Shown: positions 1 to 7,936 of the stretch, one piece after another
Numbering within the stretch: position 1 is the stretch's first letter
How the letters are laid out: each line of letters opens with the position of its first letter
DNA from: Chryseobacterium oryzae
GTDB lineage: Bacteria; Bacteroidota; Bacteroidia; Flavobacteriales; Weeksellaceae
Reading direction: 5' to 3'
Assembly: GCF_022811665.1 (NCBI RefSeq)
Contig: NZ_CP094529.1
Coordinates: forward strand, 62,001 to 126,000
Length of the DNA: 64,000 nucleotides
Position numbers and translations under genes: made by a program
The notes under the pieces: generated by a model
What the model was told of the DNA's origin: nothing
The model's input: only the letters and a program-made list of their open reading frames with translations
Database searches by the model: none

Positions 1-765
1 TCGCATATCCGCAGGATTAGGATTTCCGCCACCGCCTCTCATTGGTGGCGCAATTCCACCACCACGACCTGCAGCTAAAAAAGACATGGGATCTTCTCTA
101 AATTTTTCCTGCTGTTTAAGATAATCTTTACGTTTCAGTTTGATGATGTTTCCGAACTGGTTCATTTCAGGAAAATCTGAAATTTTATAGTTTTTCATTA
201 AATCGAAAGAATAGTCTCCGGAAGAATCTTCCACTTTTATAATTAAACCCGGAAGACCGGTAAACTTATACGGGCCGTCCTGATAGGGTAAATCTGTAGT
301 AAACCATGCAGTCCATTTTCTTCCCGCAAACTCAGTTTCGGCTTTCTGCACTTTGTAATCGCCAATTTTTGTAGTTTCGGCTAAAACTTTCCAATCTAAA
401 GGACGGTCTTCCTCATAAGCGTAAATATCTCGTCCAATACGGTCTTTGAAAGTTGTTTTCTGAGATTTTTTATCCTTTTCAACAGAATAGTTAATATTAG
501 ATCTCAGACTTTCCATTTGTTCGCGGTTTACACCTCTTTCGCCTCCACTTTGGAAGTTAGAACGTAATATAGAATCTCTTTTTATTCTGTTTTCAGAGTA
601 GAATAAAGATTTTTCCCCGGAAATATCTAAATATGCATTCTCGGTTTTTACATCTTTTTTATCGCTTGCGTTGGGTTTCATGGTAACTTGGTAAACGAAT
701 CTGTTCGTTTGCGCCATAGAAATTTGTGCCACAATTAATAATGCTACAACGGCAATTTTTTTCAT
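1..765 (-). CDS. GLPGLI family protein (partial, C-terminus outside window)
   Basis: The reading frame is open from an ATG at 765 down to base 1 (255 codons) and continues past the window edge. It begins with a signal peptide (MKKIAVVALLIVAQISMAQ), so the product is exported. The diagnostic FTGLPGLI motif lies near residue 165, followed by KVEDSSGDYSF, which is the pattern that names the GLPGLI family of Bacteroidota. Near the truncated end is a Gly/Pro/Arg-rich stretch (AAGRGGGIAPPMRGGGG), often seen in this family as a low-complexity loop. The family's function is not established; members are secreted or periplasmic and often sit near TonB-dependent systems. A promoter matching the Bacteroidota consensus lies just upstream. 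Confidence 0.85.
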   Translation of the reverse strand, partial: MKKIAVVALLIVAQISMAQTNRFVYQVTMKPNASDKKDVKTENAYLDISGEKSLFYSENRIKRDSILRSNFQSGGERGVNREQMESLRSNINYSVEKDKKSQKTTFKDRIGRDIYAYEEDRPLDWKVLAETTKIGDYKVQKAETEFAGRKWTAWFTTDLPYQDGPYKFTGLPGLIIKVEDSSGDYSFDLMKNYKISDFPEMNQFGNIIKLKRKDYLKQQEKFREDPMSFLAAGRGGGIAPPMRGGGGNPNPADMR

Positions 766-803
766 TGTTATTTTGATTTATTCTTTTGATTTTAAAATAC
801 CTG

Positions 804-838
804 CAAAGTTAAGCCCATCAATAATAAATATAGGCAAA
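804..838 (-). promoter_or_regulatory. Predicted promoter of the GLPGLI gene
   Basis: Read on the minus strand, TAACTTTG (811-804) matches the Bacteroidota -7 consensus TAnnTTTG. A TTTG (838-835) lies 23 bases upstream, which fits the -33 element. The start codon is about 39 bases downstream. Confidence 0.55.
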
Positions 839-875
839 ATAAAATCACCAATTTTTATTTACTAATAATTGTTCG

Positions 876-883
876 TATTTTTG
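876..883 (+). promoter_or_regulatory. Predicted -7 element of the suf operon
   Basis: TATTTTTG matches TAnnTTTG and is followed by C, as is common in this group. It lies 28 bases before the first suf start codon. No good -33 element is visible. No IscR- or Fur-like operator was recognised. Confidence 0.5.
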
Positions 884-911
884 CATGATTAAATCATTCT
901 AAATAAATACA

Positions 912-1241
912 ATGATAAAGGTTTCAGATCAGGCAAAGGTTAAAGCGGTTCAGCTGATGACAGAAGACGGCTTTAATCCTGCTGAAGATTATATAAGAGT
1001 TGGGGTAAAAAGTGGAGGATGTTCAGGCTTAGAGTATGTTCTTGGTTTTGATAATAAACAAAACGAGACAGATCAGATTTTTGAAGATAACGGAATAAAA
1101 ATAGTCGTTGAAAAAAAATCGATACTTTATCTGGCAGGAACCACATTAGAATATTCCGGGGGATTGAATGGAAAAGGATTTGTTTTTAATAATCCTAATG
1201 CATCCAGAACATGTGGGTGTGGAGAGAGTTTTAGTTTATAG
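912..1241 (+). CDS. sufA: A-type Fe-S carrier (HesB/IscA/SufA family)
   Basis: This 109-residue protein fits the usual A-type carrier length. It holds the three invariant cysteines of the family: Cys37 in GGCSG, and Cys101 and Cys103 in the C-terminal CGCGES motif. A-type carriers accept Fe-S clusters from the SufBCD scaffold and pass them to target proteins in the cytoplasm. It is the first gene of the suf cluster, 72 bases upstream of sufB, which supports SufA over a housekeeping IscA or ErpA role. The assignment within the A-type family is by context; the fold and the cluster-binding cysteines are clear. The start follows a good -7 promoter element. Confidence 0.88.
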   Translation: MIKVSDQAKVKAVQLMTEDGFNPAEDYIRVGVKSGGCSGLEYVLGFDNKQNETDQIFEDNGIKIVVEKKSILYLAGTTLEYSGGLNGKGFVFNNPNASRTCGCGESFSL

Positions 1242-1313
1242 ACACGAGATGAAAGGTGTTGGATGTCGGGCTTTTGTCTGAAATCTGATGTCTGGATTCT
1301 GAAATCTTAAAAA
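1242..1313 (+). repeat. Degenerate short repeat in the sufA-sufB spacer
   Basis: The spacer contains TCTGAAATCT twice (1277-1286 and 1298-1307) within a run of variations on TCTGA/GATGTC. It is less AT-rich than other spacers in the window. It looks like a degenerate simple repeat; no ORF or hairpin with a T-tract is seen. Confidence 0.4.
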
Positions 1314-2762
1314 ATGAGTAAATACACAGAAGACGATTTACGCGTCGATTTAGAAAATAAAAAATACGAATTCGGTTGGGAAACCAAAATTGATTATGAA
1401 GATTTCCCGACAGGATTGAATGAAGACATTATTCGGGCTATTTCTGCAAAAAAAGAAGAGCCGGAATGGATGACTGATTGGAGATTGGAGTCTTTCAAAA
1501 TCTGGTTGAAAATGACTGAGCCAGACTGGGCAAATATTAAATATGAAAAGCCGGATTTTCAGGCAATTAAATATTATGCAGCCCCGAAAGCAAAACCAGA
1601 ACTGGAAAGTCTGGATGAAGTAGATCCTGAGTTATTGAAAACCTTCGAAAAATTAGGGATTAACATCGAAGAGCAAAAAAGACTTTCTGGTGTTGCAGTA
1701 GATATTGTAATAGATTCCGTGTCTGTAAAGACTACTTTTCAGGATACGCTGATGGAAAAAGGGATTATTTTCTGTTCCATTTCTGAAGCCATTAAAAACC
1801 ATCCTGATTTAGTGAAAAAATATCTCGGCAAAGTAGTTCCTAGAGGAGATAATTTCTACGCAGCTCTAAATTCTGCTGTTTTTTCAGATGGAAGTTTTTG
1901 CTACATTCCGAAAGGAGTAAGATGCCCTATGGAACTTTCTACCTATTTCCGTATTAATCAGGCAGGAACGGGGCAGTTCGAAAGAACTTTAGTGATTGCT
2001 GACGAAGGAAGTTACGTTTCTTATCTTGAAGGTTGTACAGCACCATCACGAGATGAAAATCAGTTGCACGCAGCTGTTGTAGAACTCATTGCGATGGACG
2101 ATGCGGAAATTAAATATTCTACCGTTCAAAACTGGTATCCTGGTGATGAAAATGGTAAAGGTGGTGTTTTCAACTTTGTGACGAAAAGAGGACTTTGCGA
2201 GCGCAATGCAAAAATATCTTGGACGCAGGTAGAAACCGGTTCTGCTGTTACCTGGAAATATCCAAGCTGTATTCTGAAAGGTGATAACGCTGTGGGCGAA
2301 TTTTATTCAATCGCCGTTACCAATATGCATCAATATGCCGATACGGGAACGAAGATGATTCACATCGGAAAGAATACCAAATCAACGATTATTTCAAAAG
2401 GTATCTCTGCTGGGAAATCGAATAATTCTTATCGAGGTTTAGTCAAAGTAATGCCTTCTGCAAAAGGTGCGAGAAACTTTTCTCAGTGTGATTCACTTTT
2501 GATGGGTAATGAATGTGGTGCACACACGTTCCCTTACATCGAAATCAAAGACCCAACGGCACAACTGGAACACGAAGCAACCACTTCAAAAATCGGGGAA
2601 GACCAGATTTTCTACTGCAACCAAAGAGGAATTGATACAGAAAGAGCCATTGCTTTGATTGTGAATGGATTCAGTAAAGAAGTATTGAATAAGTTGCCAA
2701 TGGAATTCGCCATAGAAGCTCAGAAGTTGTTGGAAATTTCTTTGGAAGGTTCAGTTGGATAG
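1314..2762 (+). CDS. sufB: Fe-S cluster assembly scaffold SufB
   Basis: At 482 residues this matches full-length SufB. It forms the SufBC2D complex on which nascent [4Fe-4S] clusters are built from sulfur delivered by SufS. Characteristic segments include [29 protein letters not shown], and the C-terminal beta-helix region with [21 protein letters not shown]. The end [14 protein letters not shown] matches the SufB/SufD core shared with SufD downstream. The start ATG follows the repeat-like spacer after the A-type carrier. Unusually, the next gene is not sufC: an unrelated GxxExxY gene lies between them. Identification is confident. Confidence 0.97.
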   Translation: MSKYTEDDLRVDLENKKYEFGWETKIDYEDFPTGLNEDIIRAISAKKEEPEWMTDWRLESFKIWLKMTEPDWANIKYEKPDFQAIKYYAAPKAKPELESLDEVDPELLKTFEKLGINIEEQKRLSGVAVDIVIDSVSVKTTFQDTLMEKGIIFCSISEAIKNHPDLVKKYLGKVVPRGDNFYAALNSAVFSDGSFCYIPKGVRCPMELSTYFRINQAGTGQFERTLVIADEGSYVSYLEGCTAPSRDENQLHAAVVELIAMDDAEIKYSTVQNWYPGDENGKGGVFNFVTKRGLCERNAKISWTQVETGSAVTWKYPSCILKGDNAVGEFYSIAVTNMHQYADTGTKMIHIGKNTKSTIISKGISAGKSNNSYRGLVKVMPSAKGARNFSQCDSLLMGNECGAHTFPYIEIKDPTAQLEHEATTSKIGEDQIFYCNQRGIDTERAIALIVNGFSKEVLNKLPMEFAIEAQKLLEISLEGSVG

Positions 2763-2768
2763 TAGATT

Positions 2769-2843
2769 TAACATTAAGGAATTAAGAAAATTAAAGGCTT
2801 AACTTTTTAATGTTTAAAAATTAAGGAATTGATAAATCAATTC
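2769..2843. repeat. Left flanking repeat of the GxxExxY gene
   Basis: This segment carries an 18-base sequence (TAACATTAAGGAATTAAG, 2769-2786) that recurs exactly at 3274-3291. It also carries TTTAATGTTTAAAA (2806-2819), repeated exactly at 3378-3391. AACATTAA and TTAATGTT inside it are complementary arms. A second small hairpin, GAATTGAT-aa-ATCAATTC, lies at 2826-2843. Order and content match the right flank, so the gene between appears bracketed by diverged copies of one element. Confidence 0.65.
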
Positions 2844-2862
2844 TTTTGAAGAAAAATTAAAT

Positions 2863-3267
2863 ATGACCAAAGCAGAAGTAACACAGCTTTCTTATGATAT
2901 TGTAGGATGCGCAATCAAGGTTCATAAAGAATTAGGACCAGGATTGTTGGAAAGTGTTTACGAATTGTGTTTGGCTTATGAATTAAGAGAAAAAGGATAT
3001 TTAGTTAATCAACAGGTTACTACAAAAATCAACTACGGAAAGATTGAAATCGAAACTCCGCTTAAGATTGATTTACTTGTCAACGAGATAGTCGTTGTAG
3101 AAATTAAAACTGTTGAAAAATTATTGTCTGTTCATCAAGCTCAATTGATGACCTATATGAAAATTTTGAAAAAACCTCAAGGACTTTTGATTAATTTTTA
3201 TACAGATAATATTACTAAATCAATGATTCCATTAGTGAATGACTATTTTTCAAAACTGCCGGAATGA
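2863..3267 (+). CDS. GxxExxY protein (PD-(D/E)XK nuclease-like)
   Basis: This 134-residue protein shows the family-naming motif GPGLLESVY (G27, E30, Y33). It also has a pattern typical of the PD-(D/E)XK nuclease fold: D70 in LKIDLLV, then E80-I-K82 in VVVEIKTV, then the helix HQAQLMTYMK. GxxExxY proteins are common in Bacteroidota, often in several copies, and have no firmly established role; annotation as an iron transporter component is a known database error. It sits between sufB and sufC in the same orientation, flanked by 18-base and 14-base direct repeats. That suggests insertion into an older operon rather than a Suf function. Nuclease activity is inferred, not shown. Confidence 0.85.
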   Translation: MTKAEVTQLSYDIVGCAIKVHKELGPGLLESVYELCLAYELREKGYLVNQQVTTKINYGKIEIETPLKIDLLVNEIVVVEIKTVEKLLSVHQAQLMTYMKILKKPQGLLINFYTDNITKSMIPLVNDYFSKLPE

Positions 3268-3273
3268 ATCATA

Positions 3274-3391
3274 TAACATTAAGGAATTAAGTTAAATAGT
3301 AAAAACTTAAAAACCTTAATTTAAATCAATTTATTGATTTACTTAAAATAGAAAACAAACATAAGATTACTTCAATCTTTAATGTTTAAAA
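3274..3391. repeat. Right flanking repeat of the GxxExxY gene
   Basis: Exact copies of the left-flank words occur here: TAACATTAAGGAATTAAG at 3274-3291 and TTTAATGTTTAAAA at 3378-3391. Between them is the hairpin AAATCAAT-tt-ATTGATTT (3323-3340). The two words are 86 bases apart here and 19 bases apart in the left copy, so the right copy is longer or less decayed. No transposase is associated. Confidence 0.65.
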
Positions 3392-3432
3392 TATAATATT
3401 TAAGAAAATTTGCGATAATTTATATAATTAAA

Positions 3433-4179
3433 ATGTTAAATATCAAAAACTTACACGCCAAAATTGAAGACGGCGATAAAGAAATTTTAAAAGGAATCAA
3501 TCTTGAAATAAAACCAGGCGAAGTACACGCTATTATGGGGCCTAATGGAGCCGGAAAATCTACTCTTTCTTCTGTGATTGCAGGAAAAGAAGATTACGAG
3601 GTGACTGATGGTGAAATCCTCTTCGATGGCGAGAATATCATCGAAGATGCTCCGGAAGAAAGAGCTCATAAAGGGATTTTTCTTTCGTTCCAGTATCCGG
3701 TAGAGATTCCTGGAGTTTCGGTTACCAACTTTATTAAAGCAGCTTTAAACGAAAACAGAAAAGCCAACGGATTGGAAGATATGCCTGCTAAAGAAATGTT
3801 GGCAATGATTCGTGAAAAGTCTGAAAAACTAGGAATTAAAAAAGATTTTCTTTCCCGATCTCTAAACGAAGGTTTCTCTGGAGGTGAAAAGAAGAGAAAC
3901 GAAATTTTCCAGATGATGATGCTTAATCCGAAATTGGCGATTTTAGATGAAACCGATTCCGGATTGGATATTGATGCCTTGAGAATCGTTGCTGATGGTG
4001 TAAATGCTTTCAAAAATGAAGGAAATGCAGTTCTTTTAATTACGCATTACCAGAGATTGCTTAATTATATTCAACCAGATTTTGTTCACGTTTTGGCAAA
4101 CGGAAAAATCATCAAAACGGGAGATAAATCTTTAGCATTAGAATTAGAAGAAAAAGGTTACGATTGGTTACTAAATTAA
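3433..4179 (+). CDS. sufC: Fe-S assembly ATPase SufC
   Basis: This 248-residue ABC-type ATPase has Walker [10 protein letters not shown] (36-44), signature FSGGEKKR (148-155) and Walker B LAILDE with Glu173, followed by the D-loop SGLDIDALR. SufC drives conformational change in SufBC2D during cluster assembly in the cytoplasm; it is not a transporter. The [11 protein letters not shown] and [13 protein letters not shown] segments are typical of SufC over other ABC proteins. It is separated from sufB by the repeat-flanked GxxExxY gene and from sufD by a small membrane protein gene. Confidence 0.97.
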   Translation: MLNIKNLHAKIEDGDKEILKGINLEIKPGEVHAIMGPNGAGKSTLSSVIAGKEDYEVTDGEILFDGENIIEDAPEERAHKGIFLSFQYPVEIPGVSVTNFIKAALNENRKANGLEDMPAKEMLAMIREKSEKLGIKKDFLSRSLNEGFSGGEKKRNEIFQMMMLNPKLAILDETDSGLDIDALRIVADGVNAFKNEGNAVLLITHYQRLLNYIQPDFVHVLANGKIIKTGDKSLALELEEKGYDWLLN

Positions 4180-4209
4180 GATTATTGAATTGTAATTAAA
4201 TCATTGCAA

Positions 4210-4611
4210 ATGAAATATACTCTTAAAATTTGGGGAATTACAAATTTAATTTCAGCAACATTTTTTTTAATTTCATATATTATCAAACCTTACGAACTAT
4301 TTAGTTTTATAGTTGTTTATGTGATTTTTTTGGGATTAATTTTATCTATTCCAGCAATGATTATATTTTGGTTTTTGCAAAAAAAGCTTTTTGAAAAATA
4401 TACTGTTATTAAATCAAAAGTAATTTTAAGTATATATTCTTTTGTTTCGGTTTGGGTTACTTTATTCCTTTTAAATATTTTGATGTATTCGATTCCGATT
4501 AAGAATTTTGTAAGCACATTTTATCGAATGGCATTTTTATATATAATTCCTATGATTTTTGCAATTTGGCTTTTTAAAAATTCTAAAGCATTAAAATTAA
4601 ATTTAGAGTAA
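4210..4611 (+). CDS. Small integral membrane protein of unknown function
   Basis: The ATG at 4210 gives a 133-residue protein; a TTG two codons upstream is less likely. It has about four hydrophobic segments (roughly residues 5-25, 32-56, 68-92 and 103-121) with Lys/Arg-rich loops such as LQKKLFEKY, so it is a predicted inner-membrane protein. The gene is more AT-rich than its neighbours, with long A and T runs. It lies 30 bases after sufC and 38 before sufD on the same strand, so it is probably co-transcribed. No family is recognised and no cysteine or metal-binding motif is seen, so a direct role in Fe-S assembly is not supported. Confidence 0.7.
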   Translation: MKYTLKIWGITNLISATFFLISYIIKPYELFSFIVVYVIFLGLILSIPAMIIFWFLQKKLFEKYTVIKSKVILSIYSFVSVWVTLFLLNILMYSIPIKNFVSTFYRMAFLYIIPMIFAIWLFKNSKALKLNLE

Positions 4612-4649
4612 AAGTTGTTTCAAACCAACAAAAATAAAATAAATAATAA

Positions 4650-5984
4650 ATGGTGCAAACCACAGAAATACCAGCAATGGCATTAAAAGAACAAATTTTA
4701 AATAATCACAGCGAATTTCTTGGTGCTCTTCGCCATCGTTTTTTAGATGAAACAAGAATTGAAGCATTGGCAAGATTTGCTCAGATTGGCTTTCCTACAA
4801 AGAAAGACGAAGAATATAAATACACGAATCTAAAAGAAATTACAGAAAAGGATTACAATTTCTTTCCAAAAGAAAATCATCATATTACTAAAGAACAGCT
4901 TAATGAGTTGCATTTAGGAGAAGAAAATTTCGACTGGATTGTGTTCGTGAACGGCAAGCTTCATAAAGAGCTTTCTAATATTTCGATTGAAAATGCTGAG
5001 TTTTTGTCTTTCAATTATGCTTTGAATGATGATAAACATAAAGATGTTTTCGAGCAGTATTTTAATACAATTGCTGCGAAAGATTTAGCTTTTACCAATT
5101 TGAATCAGGCTTACTGTAGACATGGTTTTTTCCTTAAAGTGCCTAAAAATGTAGTAATTGAAAAGCCAATTCATATTTTTTATCTTTCTCAGAATCAGGA
5201 TGAAAACACTTTTTATAATACAAGAAACCTGCTTATCGTAGAAGAAGGTGCCAAAGTGGAAATTATAGAAAGTCATCATAATTTCGATGAAACGTATGTT
5301 TTTACGAATTCTGTGACAGAGATTTTCACTTCCCCTAATGCTAAAGCAGACTGGCATAAATTGCAAAATGATAATGACACGTCTTATTTGGTAGATCATA
5401 CATTTGCAAAACAGGAAAAAGACAGTTTAACAACTGTAAATACCTTTTCTTTTGGAGGAAAGTTGGTGAGAAATAATTTAGATTTCATACAAAACGGATC
5501 GAATATTAATTCTTTCATGAACGGAATTACCATTATCGGAAAAGATCAATTGGTAGATCATCATACCGCTGTTCATCACAACCAGCCCAACTGCGAAAGT
5601 TACCAAAATTACAAAGGAATTTTTAAAGATCAGTCGCACGGAGTATTCAACGGGAAAGTTTTTGTAGACAAAATTGCTCAGAAAACCAATGCTTATCAGC
5701 AAAACAACAATGTTTTATTAAGCGAAGGGGCAACAATTGATACTAAGCCTCAACTTGAAATTTTTGCAGATGATGTTAAATGTTCTCACGGATGTACCGT
5801 AGGTCAGCTGAATGAAGATGCGATGTTTTATTTAAGAGCAAGAGGTATTTCTAAGAAAGAAGCTCAGGCACTGCTTTTATACGCTTTTGCCAATGATGCA
5901 ATGCAAAATATTGATATTGAACCGTTAAAAGAGAAAATATCTAAATTACTTTCAGAAAAGCTTGAAGTAAATATTGAATTTTAA
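4650..5984 (+). CDS. sufD: Fe-S cluster assembly protein SufD
   Basis: This protein of up to 444 residues matches the SufD half of the SufBC2D scaffold. Features are the N-terminal helical region, the beta-helix core, and the C-terminal signature DDVKCSHGCTVGQLNEDAMFYLRARGI, given here only by its ends DDVKCSHGCTVG and MFYLRARGI. The second ATG at 4677 (MALKEQ) is a credible start that would remove nine residues; the choice is unresolved. SufD is needed for iron entry into the scaffold. It is the last suf gene here, with a strong hairpin terminator 10 bases after the stop. sufS lies some 54 kb away in the window. Confidence 0.96.
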   Translation: MVQTTEIPAMALKEQILNNHSEFLGALRHRFLDETRIEALARFAQIGFPTKKDEEYKYTNLKEITEKDYNFFPKENHHITKEQLNELHLGEENFDWIVFVNGKLHKELSNISIENAEFLSFNYALNDDKHKDVFEQYFNTIAAKDLAFTNLNQAYCRHGFFLKVPKNVVIEKPIHIFYLSQNQDENTFYNTRNLLIVEEGAKVEIIESHHNFDETYVFTNSVTEIFTSPNAKADWHKLQNDNDTSYLVDHTFAKQEKDSLTTVNTFSFGGKLVRNNLDFIQNGSNINSFMNGITIIGKDQLVDHHTAVHHNQPNCESYQNYKGIFKDQSHGVFNGKVFVDKIAQKTNAYQQNNNVLLSEGATIDTKPQLEIFADDVKCSHGCTVGQLNEDAMFYLRARGISKKEAQALLLYAFANDAMQNIDIEPLKEKISKLLSEKLEVNIEF

Positions 5985-5993
5985 AATCTTAAT

Positions 5994-6032
5994 AAAAATG
6001 GGCGGTTACTTTTGCAACCGCCCATTTTTTTT
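5994..6032. terminator. Bidirectional terminator between sufD and the DUF3078 gene
   Basis: TGGGCGGTT (5999-6007) pairs perfectly with AACCGCCCA (6016-6024), flanked by an A-run on the left and a T-run on the right. It serves the convergent sufD and DUF3078 genes. Confidence 0.9.
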
Positions 6033-6043
6033 GTCATTGCTGA

Positions 6044-6976
6044 CTATTTTTTCTGCCACCACTGGCTGTCTTTTCTGTTAGATCTTTTTACTCCATTGTC
6101 GAGATTATAAGCAAAGCCGATTCCTAAAGTTTGTTTCAGCTGTGTTTTTTGTATTTGGTTGTGGTCGTACATTAAATCTAAAGTAACAATTGAAGAAACG
6201 AATTTGTTAATCTTCATCTTCAGCAACATATTGTACGAAAGAACCATATGATCCGGATTTTCCAGATAATTGGAGAAAATAGAACCCGTATTGGTCATTT
6301 CAATATTCTCCATTAATTTAACTTTATAAATTGCAGAAGCCAAGAAACCTAATTGCATTAGGAAGAAATCTCCATCAGCCTTTAAACCATAGTTTCCGGC
6401 AAGCTGAAGATCTTTATCTAATACAAACGTAAACCTTCCGTTGATGGGTCTTAGAGTAACTGTTAGATTATCACTTGGTCTGTATGTAATACCAATACCG
6501 GCATTTACATAACCTGGTGCCATGAAATTTGAAATTTTATTAGCTTCCGGATTGTTTCCGTCATCAAATCCACCCGAAAACTGAGAAAGTAAGCTGGCTC
6601 CTGTAGAAACATACCAACTCTTAGAAAACTGAAGTCCATAGTTCGTAGAGATATTAAGAACGTCCTGGGTTTTTCTTGTGCCTACTCCTTTAGTCGTATT
6701 TTGCCCATAATTCATAATAATGATGTTTTCCCAAAGATTACGGCCTTTCTCGTAAACCAAATTATAATTTGCACTTGCAAGCCAACCAACATTATTGGCT
6801 CCACCACCTACCCAATTGGAGAAAGCAGCCTGATTAAACATGACACTGTTGTTAGCATTTATAGACCAATGTCTCGGTTTTTTGATGGTGTCTACAGCTA
6901 CAGAATCATTAATTACCACTTGTGCCTGAGTGCTTAGACCAAAGAATAGAATAGAGAAAACAAAGAGTTTTTTCAT
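6044..6976 (-). CDS. DUF3078 domain-containing exported protein
   Basis: This 310-residue protein starts with a signal peptide (MKKLFVFSILFFGLSTQAQ). It then shows the DUF3078 pattern: HWSINANNSVMFNQAAFSNW, a Gly/Asn-rich turn (VGGGANNVGW) and repeated amphipathic strands such as NIIIMNYGQN and LTVTLRPINGRFTF. Alternating hydrophobic and polar residues, with aromatic residues near strand ends, suggest an outer-membrane beta-barrel. The function of DUF3078 proteins is unknown. The C-terminus is basic (RSNRKDSQWWQKK) rather than a T9SS signal. It is a single gene convergent with sufD and shares its terminator. Confidence 0.85.
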   Translation of the reverse strand: MKKLFVFSILFFGLSTQAQVVINDSVAVDTIKKPRHWSINANNSVMFNQAAFSNWVGGGANNVGWLASANYNLVYEKGRNLWENIIIMNYGQNTTKGVGTRKTQDVLNISTNYGLQFSKSWYVSTGASLLSQFSGGFDDGNNPEANKISNFMAPGYVNAGIGITYRPSDNLTVTLRPINGRFTFVLDKDLQLAGNYGLKADGDFFLMQLGFLASAIYKVKLMENIEMTNTGSIFSNYLENPDHMVLSYNMLLKMKINKFVSSIVTLDLMYDHNQIQKTQLKQTLGIGFAYNLDNGVKRSNRKDSQWWQKK

Positions 6977-7140
6977 AGAAATGTGTTTACTTAGTTTTAA
7001 ATAATCAAAAAAATAGGTTTTTTTAAAATTTTTGAAGCATCAAATTTATTACTTTTTGTCTCAAATCACAACTCAACACCTCAATCATCGCCAAAATTAC
7101 CGAAATTTATCCTTGGCTTTTGATTTGACAGCATACAGAT

Positions 7141-7908
7141 ATGATTAGAAATATTATTCATAAAAAAGCGATTCTTGCTCCAATAATAATGCTCGCCGCG
7201 ATGTGGTTTGGCTTTTTGCTGCAACATTTTGGTTTTTTTTCAAGTTGTTTTGGGGCTATTATTCCTTTATTACCAGAGGGATTATTGGGTATTATTACTT
7301 CTCCCTTATTGCATGGAAATATTGATCATATTATAGGAAACTCCATTCCTATTGTTTTTCTGCTGTTTCTCCTTTACCAGTTTTATCCTGAAGTGGCAAC
7401 TAAAGTTTTTATTACAGGCTGGATAAGTAGTGGTTTTCTTCTTTGGATACTTCCTCCAATAGATATTTTTTCGGGCGAATATCTCTACACATGTACTATT
7501 GGAGCCAGTGGTATTGTTTATGTACTCGCTTTTTTTCTTTTCTTCGGCGGTGTTTTCAGGTGGAATATGAAACTGCTTACCATTTCCCTGCTTGTCGTTT
7601 TATATTATGGAAGTTTAATTTGGGGAATGTTTCCCGAAGAACTATTTTATACAATGAACGAGCCGAGCAGGATTTCTTGGCAGGCACATTTATCGGGAGC
7701 AATTATAGGAAGTATCATGGCGTTCGTTTTCAAAAAATATGGAGAAAAAAAGAAGAAATATATCTGGGAGTTTCCCAATTATTACAGTGAAAAAGATGAT
7801 AAATTGTGGCAGGAATACAAAGAAAACAATCCTGACGATTTTATGGAATTACCCTATAAAAAAAGAGATGATATTTGGGATCATTTAGAAGAATTAAGGA
7901 AAAAATAA
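7141..7908 (+). CDS. Rhomboid family intramembrane serine protease
   Basis: This 255-residue multi-pass membrane protein has the rhomboid catalytic pair: Ser123 in the GASG motif and His183 in the SWQAHLSGA segment. It also has HGNIDHIIGN (58-67), the usual oxyanion-site region. Five or six hydrophobic helices span about residues 12-195. A charged cytoplasmic tail rich in Lys, Asp and Glu follows, with no known domain. Rhomboids cleave transmembrane substrates within the lipid bilayer; the substrate here is unknown. It lies 28 bases before dprA on the same strand, but dprA has its own -7 element. Confidence 0.92.
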   Translation: MIRNIIHKKAILAPIIMLAAMWFGFLLQHFGFFSSCFGAIIPLLPEGLLGIITSPLLHGNIDHIIGNSIPIVFLLFLLYQFYPEVATKVFITGWISSGFLLWILPPIDIFSGEYLYTCTIGASGIVYVLAFFLFFGGVFRWNMKLLTISLLVVLYYGSLIWGMFPEELFYTMNEPSRISWQAHLSGAIIGSIMAFVFKKYGEKKKKYIWEFPNYYSEKDDKLWQEYKENNPDDFMELPYKKRDDIWDHLEELRKK

Positions 7909-7914
7909 ATTCGT

Positions 7915-7922
7915 TAATTTTG
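7915..7922 (+). promoter_or_regulatory. Predicted -7 element of dprA
   Basis: TAATTTTG matches TAnnTTTG and ends 14 bases before the dprA start codon. It overlaps the gap after the rhomboid gene, so dprA can be transcribed separately. Confidence 0.45.
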
Positions 7923-7936
7923 GAAATAAAACACAA

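Noticed and set aside
7443..7790. Second plus-strand frame inside the rhomboid gene
   Set aside because: The overlapping frame has the rhomboid catalytic Ser and His and a membrane topology. This frame has neither, and no start signal.
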